DNA from: Porticoccaceae bacterium
GTDB taxonomy: Bacteria; Pseudomonadota; Gammaproteobacteria; Pseudomonadales; Porticoccaceae
Reading direction: 5' to 3'
Assembly (NCBI GenBank): GCA_023229065.1
Contig: JALNZZ010000073.1
Location: 1 to 10,256 of the forward strand
Length of the DNA stretch: 10,256 bases
Positions 5,945 to 10,256 of the stretch are shown here, one piece after another. The position numbers and the translations under genes are program-made. Below the pieces are notes generated by a model, which saw only the letters and a list, made by a program, of their open reading frames with translations, had not been told where the DNA came from and did not search any database. Within the stretch, counting starts at the first letter, position 1. Each line of letters begins with the position of its first letter.

Positions 5945-8900
5945 CTAGGCTGAGCGCTTGGCTCTCTTGGCCTTTTTGGCTTTGTTGCGTTTCCCCTGGG
6001 GCTGAGGTGATTGGGGCGGGGGAGCCTGGGGGGCGCCCGCGTCACCCTGACCGGAGGATGCTGGCTCCAGAGTGTCCAGCAAAGCAGCCACGGTTTCCAG
6101 TCGCTCGTCACCACTTTCCATGGCAGCGCTGAAGCGCAGTTCGGTGGCCCCCGTCAGCCGGTAGCGCTCTGGCTGGCGCTGGACCAGCTGGACGATGGTG
6201 ACAGGATCGACACTGGTGCCCTTGGCAAACTCTACTTTGCCGCCAGTGGGGCCGGCATCGATGCGGTGAATACCCAGGGCTTCGCAGCGCTGGCGCAGCC
6301 GGGCAATGCGGAACAGAGTCTTGGTGGGCTCCGGCAGCAGGCCAAAGCGGTCGATCATTTCCACCTGCAATTCCGACAACTCTTCCTCGGTGGTAGTGTT
6401 GGCGATCCGCTTGTAGAGGATCAGGCGGGTATTCACCTCGGGGAGGTAATCGTCCGGAATCAGAGCGGGGATATTGAGCTTGATCTCGGTGCTCTCATCG
6501 AGCCCGCTGTCCAGGTCCGGCACTTTGCCGCTGCGGATGGCCTTGACGGTTTTTTCCAGCAGCGACATATACAGGGTAAAGCCGATATTGTGGATATGGC
6601 CGCTCTGGTTTTCTCCCAGCAGCTCGCCAGCGCCGCGAATCTCCAGGTCGTGGGTGGCGAGAGTGAAGCCGGAACCCAGGTGGTCGGCTTCCGCCAGCAC
6701 GTCGAGGCGCTTGCGGGCGTCGTCGGTCATCGCCTTGGCATCGGGAGTCAGCAGATAGGCATAGGCCTGGTGGTGCGAGCGACCCACCCGACCGCGCAAC
6801 TGGTGCAACTGGGCGAGGCCGAACTTGTCGGCGCGCTCGATGATGATGGTGTTGGCGGAAGGGATATCGATACCGGTCTCGATAATGGTACTGCACACCA
6901 GAATATTGAAGCGCTGGTGGTAGAAGTCCGACATCACCCGCTCCAGCTCCCGCTCGCGCATCTGGCCGTGGGCAAATTCTATGCGTCCCTCCGGTATCAG
7001 GGTGCGCAAGCTGTCCACTGCCCGCTCCATGGATTTCACATCGTTGTGCAAAAAGTACACCTGACCGCCGCGCAGGATCTCGCGCATGATGGCCTCGCGG
7101 ATCACCCTGTCCTCGCGCTGGCGGACAAAGGTTTTTACCGACAGTCGCCGCGCCGGCGGGGTGGCAATGATGGACAGGTCGCGCAGGCCGCCCATGGCCA
7201 TGTTGAGAGTGCGGGGAATCGGCGTGGCGGTGAGGGTAAGGATGTCCACCTCGGCGCGCAGTGCCTTGAGTTTTTCCTTCTGCTGAACGCCAAAGCGGTG
7301 TTCTTCGTCGATGATCAGCAGGCCGAGATTTTTCAGGTCAACCGGGTTGTGAAGCAGTTTGTGAGTGCCAATCAGGATGTCGACCTTGCCGTCGCTGGCC
7401 TGCCTGAGCAGCTGCTCCTGCTCCTTGCCGGTCTTGAAGCGGGAGATGACCTCGATATTCACTGGCCAGTTGGCGAAGCGGTCGCGAAAATTGTCGTAGT
7501 GCTGCTGGGCGAGCAAGGTGGTGGGCACCAGCATCAGCACCTGCTTGCCGCTGGCGGTGGCGATAAAGGCAGCGCGCATCGCCACCTCGGTCTTGCCGAA
7601 GCCCACATCGCCGCACACCAGGCGATCCATCGGCTGGGTAGCGAGCATGTCCTTGAATACGGCGTCGATGGCATCTTGCTGGTCGGCGGTTTCCTCGAAA
7701 GGGAACTCGGCGCAGAACCGCAAGTAGTCGGCCCCCGGATCGCTAAAGGCGTGCCCGACCCGGGCGGCGCGGCGGGCGTGAATATCCAGCAACTCGGCGG
7801 CGGTGTCGCGAATCTGCTGGTTGGCCTTGTCGCGGGCGCGCTGCCACTGCTCACTGCCGAGCCGGTGCAAGGGCGCCAGGGCTTCGTCGCCACCGCCGTA
7901 ACGGCTGATCAGGTGCAAGCTGGTGACCGGCACATAAAGCTTGGCATCGTCGGCGTAGGCGAGGGTAAGAAACTCCTGACTGGCGTCGTCCACGGTGAGG
8001 GTTTGCAGGCCCAGGTAGCGACCCACGCCGTGGTCGAGATGGACGACCGGGGCGCCGGGCTTGAGCTCAGTGAGATCGCGGATAGCCATCTCGCTGTTGT
8101 CGCGGCTGCGGCCCCGACGGCGGCGCTGCATCACCTGCTGGCCGAATAACTGAGCCTCGCTGACCACCCGCAGGGTGGGCTGATCGAGGCTGAGGCCCCG
8201 CTCCAGTGGAAACAGCGTAATGGCAAGGGGCTGGTCGCCAGCGGCAAACTCCGCCCAGTTGGCTACTTCCTCGGGCTCAATACCGCCGCGGGCGAGCAGC
8301 TCCAGCAGCGCCTCGCGCCGCCCCGAGCTTTCGGCGCAGAACAGCGTGCGGTGCGGCGTATCTGCCAATAGTGCCGTCAGCGCCTGCAACGGATTGGCGG
8401 CGCGGCTGTCCACAGCCACCTGTTCCGGCTCTCGGGCAGGAAAGTTGGTACTGCCCACCGCCTGGCGGACAGTTTCAGCAACCAGGTCGGTGCGCGGTAA
8501 CTGGCCGATGGCGGAGAACAGCTCGCCGGCGGACAGATAGAGCGTCTTCGGTGCCAGCAGAGGGCGGCGCAGATCGCCTCGATACTCCTCATAGCGATCG
8601 CTCACCTCGCGCCAGAAATCCTCGATAGCAGCAGGTAGACCGGCGCTGGCGAACACCAGGGCGTCATCGGGCAGATAGTCAAACAGAGTGGCGGTGTGCT
8701 CGAAAAACAGCGGCAGGTAGTATTCGATCCCTTGCGGGGCAATGCCGCCCTTTACATCCTGATAGACCGGGCACTTGCGCACATCCACATCGAAGTGATC
8801 GTGCCAGTTATCGAGAAAACGCTTGGTGCCAGCCTTGTCGAAGGGAAACTCCCGGGCGGGAAGCAGGCGGATTTCGTCCTGCTTGTGAAGGCTGACCTGG

Positions 8901-9508
8901 GTGTCGGGATCGAAGGTGCGCAGGGTGTCGATCTCGTCGTCGAACAGATCGATCCGGAAGGGGAGGGGACTGCCCATGGGAAAGATATCCATGAGGCTGC
9001 CCCGCACCGCGAACTCGCCGTGCTCGTACACAGTGTCCACCGCTCTATAGCCAGCGTCTTCCAGCTGCAGGCGCAGCTTGTCCACGTCGAGACTCTGGCC
9101 GACCTGGTAGACAAAACTGTTGCCGGTGACATGGCTGGGCGGGGCCAGGCGTTGCAGCAGCGTAGAGATTGGCGCCACCAGGATGCCCCGGCGGGTTTGC
9201 GGCAGCCGATAGAGGCTGTGCAGGCGTTCCGAGACGATATCCTGATGGGGTGAGAAGACGTCGTAGGGCAGAGTCTCCCAGTCCGGCAGGTGCAGCACCT
9301 GCAGATCGCTGCCAGCGGTAAAGAAGGCCAACTCGCGGGCCAGTTGGGAGGCGCTGGCGGCAGAGTCGGCGATTACCAGGCATAGGCGATCATCGGCCAG
9401 GACTGCGTCGGCGATAGCCAGGGCGGCAGCCGCACCGGGGAGGCTGCCCCAGGTGCGGCGATCGCCGGGTGTATTGGCGGCGGGGGTGTGAAGAACGGAG
9501 CGGGGCAT
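5945..9508 (-). CDS. mfd: Transcription-repair coupling factor Mfd
   Basis: Mfd removes RNA polymerase stalled at DNA lesions and recruits UvrA for nucleotide excision repair. This copy has 1187 residues against 1148 in E. coli. The N-terminal UvrB-like module has a degenerate P-loop (GSLPGAAAA near residue 20). The RNA-polymerase-interaction domain includes VVHLDHGVGRYLGL around residue 490. The RecG-like motor has Walker A GDVGFGKT (633-640, K639), the DEEH box at 734-737 and motif VI QLRGRVGR near 901-908. The C-terminal D7 region follows, and then about 40 extra residues, proline/glutamine-rich and ending in a Lys/Arg cluster (GKRNKAKKAKRAKRSA). ATG 9508 begins MPRSVLHTP, typical of a Mfd start; the 75 codons open upstream are low-complexity and unlike Mfd. 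No good Shine-Dalgarno precedes the ATG. Downstream csiV shares the strand. The gap gene diverges from it. Confidence 0.97.
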   Translation of the reverse strand: MPRSVLHTPAANTPGDRRTWGSLPGAAAALAIADAVLADDRLCLVIADSAASASQLARELAFFTAGSDLQVLHLPDWETLPYDVFSPHQDIVSERLHSLYRLPQTRRGILVAPISTLLQRLAPPSHVTGNSFVYQVGQSLDVDKLRLQLEDAGYRAVDTVYEHGEFAVRGSLMDIFPMGSPLPFRIDLFDDEIDTLRTFDPDTQVSLHKQDEIRLLPAREFPFDKAGTKRFLDNWHDHFDVDVRKCPVYQDVKGGIAPQGIEYYLPLFFEHTATLFDYLPDDALVFASAGLPAAIEDFWREVSDRYEEYRGDLRRPLLAPKTLYLSAGELFSAIGQLPRTDLVAETVRQAVGSTNFPAREPEQVAVDSRAANPLQALTALLADTPHRTLFCAESSGRREALLELLARGGIEPEEVANWAEFAAGDQPLAITLFPLERGLSLDQPTLRVVSEAQLFGQQVMQRRRRGRSRDNSEMAIRDLTELKPGAPVVHLDHGVGRYLGLQTLTVDDASQEFLTLAYADDAKLYVPVTSLHLISRYGGGDEALAPLHRLGSEQWQRARDKANQQIRDTAAELLDIHARRAARVGHAFSDPGADYLRFCAEFPFEETADQQDAIDAVFKDMLATQPMDRLVCGDVGFGKTEVAMRAAFIATASGKQVLMLVPTTLLAQQHYDNFRDRFANWPVNIEVISRFKTGKEQEQLLRQASDGKVDILIGTHKLLHNPVDLKNLGLLIIDEEHRFGVQQKEKLKALRAEVDILTLTATPIPRTLNMAMGGLRDLSIIATPPARRLSVKTFVRQREDRVIREAIMREILRGGQVYFLHNDVKSMERAVDSLRTLIPEGRIEFAHGQMRERELERVMSDFYHQRFNILVCSTIIETGIDIPSANTIIIERADKFGLAQLHQLRGRVGRSHHQAYAYLLTPDAKAMTDDARKRLDVLAEADHLGSGFTLATHDLEIRGAGELLGENQSGHIHNIGFTLYMSLLEKTVKAIRSGKVPDLDSGLDESTEIKLNIPALIPDDYLPEVNTRLILYKRIANTTTEEELSELQVEMIDRFGLLPEPTKTLFRIARLRQRCEALGIHRIDAGPTGGKVEFAKGTSVDPVTIVQLVQRQPERYRLTGATELRFSAAMESGDERLETVAALLDTLEPASSGQGDAGAPQAPPPQSPQPQGKRNKAKKAKRAKRSA

Positions 9509-9535
9509 GGTGGTGTCGCTGTTAAAAAGGGGGCT

Positions 9536-9541
9536 ATTGTA
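9536..9541 (-). promoter_or_regulatory. Candidate -10 element of mfd
   Basis: On the minus strand TACAAT (five of six consensus bases) lies 27 bases upstream of the mfd ATG. At the expected distance the -35 is poor (about CTTCCC). If used, transcription would begin near 9529, leaving a leader of about 20 bases, which agrees with the lack of a clear ribosome site. Weak basal expression of mfd is plausible. Confidence 0.35.
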
Positions 9542-9644
9542 GCTGCTGTGGGTGTTGGGGGAAGGGGTGGCGGCTTGTGGAACTCCGAATGCGGCCCGCC
9601 GGTGGAGGCGCTGGCGCGGCCGAATCGCAAGGGTTGTTCGCTTG

Positions 9645-9671
9645 CCGGCGCTGCGAGTTCCGCAGCGCCGG
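9645..9671. repeat. Perfect 11-pair GC-rich hairpin
   Basis: CCGGCGCTGCG (9645-9655) and CGCAGCGCCGG (9661-9671) are exact reverse complements around the loop AGTTC. There is no T-run on either side (GTCTT follows on the plus strand). It is therefore not an obvious terminator. Its shape suits a REP-type palindromic repeat or a structured RNA element; copy number elsewhere in the genome cannot be judged here. Confidence 0.55.
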
Positions 9672-9733
9672 GTCTTGGCATTTGATGCGCCCGATGGGCT
9701 GCCCGCCCCGTCCCGCACCGGGTTCGGTGGCAC

Positions 9734-9747
9734 GAAGCTAGAGCTTC
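9734..9747. promoter_or_regulatory. Palindrome upstream of the gap promoter, possible operator
   Basis: GAAGCT-AG-AGCTTC is a perfect inverted repeat with a two-base centre, ending 15 bases before the gap -35 element. Placed around -50 to -65 relative to the likely start, it would suit an activator or dimeric regulator site. It does not look like the HexR site (TGTAATTWAATTACA-like) as I recall it. The protein that might bind is unknown. Confidence 0.35.
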
Positions 9748-9762
9748 CAGCAGGTATTGTCC

Positions 9763-9791
9763 TTGCACCACCCGGAGGGAATCACGATAAT
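9763..9791 (+). promoter_or_regulatory. Predicted sigma70 promoter of gap
   Basis: TTGCAC (9763-9768) and GATAAT (9786-9791) are separated by exactly 17 bases, with four and five of six consensus bases. Transcription would start near 9798, giving a leader of about 40 bases before the GTG at 9838. Its position and orientation fit only the gap gene. Confidence 0.65.
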
Positions 9792-9837
9792 ACGCGGCCT
9801 TTACCTGCTCCCGTAACCGACGACAAGGTGACCGTAC

Positions 9838-10256
9838 GTGAAACGACCACAACCCGACGATTTTTTCAAGGACTGGAAAGAGCGCGAAGCACTGGCCGAG
9901 GGCATGATTCCTCTGATCGGTAAACTCTACCGCACCCACAACGTCTCCCTCTATATCTACGGTCAGAACCTGGTCAACCGGTCAGTCACCGACCTGATGC
10001 AGATCCACCGCTACGTGCGCCAGATCGAACACAACGAACTGTCAGAGTTTGAAACCTACCCCGTGGTCAAGGCGCTCGCCGACATGGACCTCGGGCCGGC
10101 CCACATCGATATTGGCAAACTCACCGTGCGCTACCAGGAAAGCGGCAATGGCCGCGATGTGGAAACCTTCCTGCGCGCCGAGGTGGGCGACGACCTCGGC
10201 AGCACCTGCAAGCCCATTCCCCAGCCTCAGGACGTTGTCCTGTACGGCTTCGGCCG
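9838..10256 (+). CDS. gap: Glyceraldehyde-3-phosphate dehydrogenase, long N-terminally extended type (3' end outside window)
   Basis: GAPDH interconverts glyceraldehyde-3-phosphate and 1,3-bisphosphoglycerate using NAD(P). The first 139 codons are visible. The segment DWKEREALAEGMIPLIGKLYR at residues 12-32, then YGQNLVNRS and RQIEHNE, belongs to the long GAPDH class I know from P. aeruginosa PA3001, found next to mfd there. The dinucleotide-binding motif only begins at VVLYGFGR near residues 132-139, where the window ends. In ordinary GapA it starts within the first ten residues, so the extension is about 125-130 residues. GTG 9838 must be the start or lie before it: an in-frame TGA stands at 9829-9831, and the Shine-Dalgarno AAGGTGA (9825-9831) is six bases upstream. 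The catalytic Cys/His lie beyond the window, so activity and cofactor cannot be judged. Members of this type are often assigned a gluconeogenic role (inference). Confidence 0.9.
   Translation, partial: MKRPQPDDFFKDWKEREALAEGMIPLIGKLYRTHNVSLYIYGQNLVNRSVTDLMQIHRYVRQIEHNELSEFETYPVVKALADMDLGPAHIDIGKLTVRYQESGNGRDVETFLRAEVGDDLGSTCKPIPQPQDVVLYGFG

Larger units (their letters stand above)
9509..9837. other. Structured divergent intergenic region between mfd and gap
   Basis: This 329-base gap contains the candidate promoters for the two diverging genes near its ends, and about 220 GC-rich bases between them. Frames stay open here, but their products are low-complexity (Arg/Pro/Ala) and match nothing I know. 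Inverted repeats are dense: an 11-pair hairpin (9645-9671), GCCC-GAT-GGGC (9689-9699), CACCG-GGTT-CGGTG (9716-9729) and GAAGCT-AG-AGCTTC (9734-9747). No tRNA or recognised riboswitch was seen. Confidence 0.6.

Noticed and set aside
6011..8149. A 712-codon open frame on the plus strand, antisense to mfd
   Set aside because: mfd on the other strand is unmistakable by its motifs. The antisense product has shadow-type composition (rich in Gly, Val, Gln, Ala, Leu), and such open frames are common opposite GC-rich genes.
9509..9733. N-terminal extension of Mfd (75 more codons in frame upstream)
   Set aside because: The residues are low-complexity and contain the candidate promoter; Mfd similarity begins at MPRSVLHTP (ATG 9508).
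9715..9750. GGTTCG near 9721 suggested a tRNA T-arm
   Set aside because: No acceptor, D or anticodon arms can be built around it, and no TTCGAATC-like T-loop follows.
9552..9923. A 123-codon plus-strand frame overlapping the gap promoter and start
   Set aside because: It overlaps the gap promoter, leader and start in another frame, has Arg-rich low-complexity content and no recognisable motif.

Overview
The window looks like an ordinary chromosomal segment of a GC-rich gammaproteobacterium. The proteins resemble those of the Pseudomonadales/Cellvibrionales side of the class, possibly a marine Cellvibrionales-type genus; the genus cannot be fixed from this sequence alone. Coding density is high, and I see no IS element, phage gene, tRNA, rRNA or CRISPR array. 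All functional names come from recognising motifs and recalled families, because no search could be run.

Left part (1-2457): the 3' end of a ycgN-type cysteine-cluster gene, then three bases later a small unrecognised membrane protein, then a HerA/FtsK-type ATPase of the YjgR (DUF853) family. All three read rightward and are probably one transcription unit. Convergent with them is a small, very acidic protein gene on the minus strand.

Middle (2458-4716): a 350-base divergent intergenic region holds a stem-loop with a T-tract and a good sigma70-type promoter. It is followed by nagZ (beta-N-acetylglucosaminidase of peptidoglycan recycling) and an S-methyl-5'-thioinosine phosphorylase gene (purine and methionine salvage), both rightward and probably co-transcribed. 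They meet a leftward unit across a 126-base convergent gap.

Right part (4717-10256): on the minus strand mfd (transcription-repair coupling factor) is followed by csiV (periplasmic peptidoglycan-binding protein). A 329-base divergent region rich in inverted repeats separates mfd from the start of a GAPDH gene of the long type, which carries an N-terminal extension of about 130 residues. The block nagZ - MTIP - csiV - mfd - gap matches, as I recall it, the P. aeruginosa PA3005-PA3001 order, which supports these assignments. NagZ and CsiV both concern the cell wall; the others are unrelated housekeeping functions.

I do not see a convincing new multi-gene system. The items most worth a second look are the structured mfd/gap intergenic region with its palindromes, the plus-strand terminator that lies beyond an antisense gene, the uncharacterised membrane protein after ycgN, the acidic small protein, and the N-terminal and C-terminal peculiarities of CsiV and Mfd.
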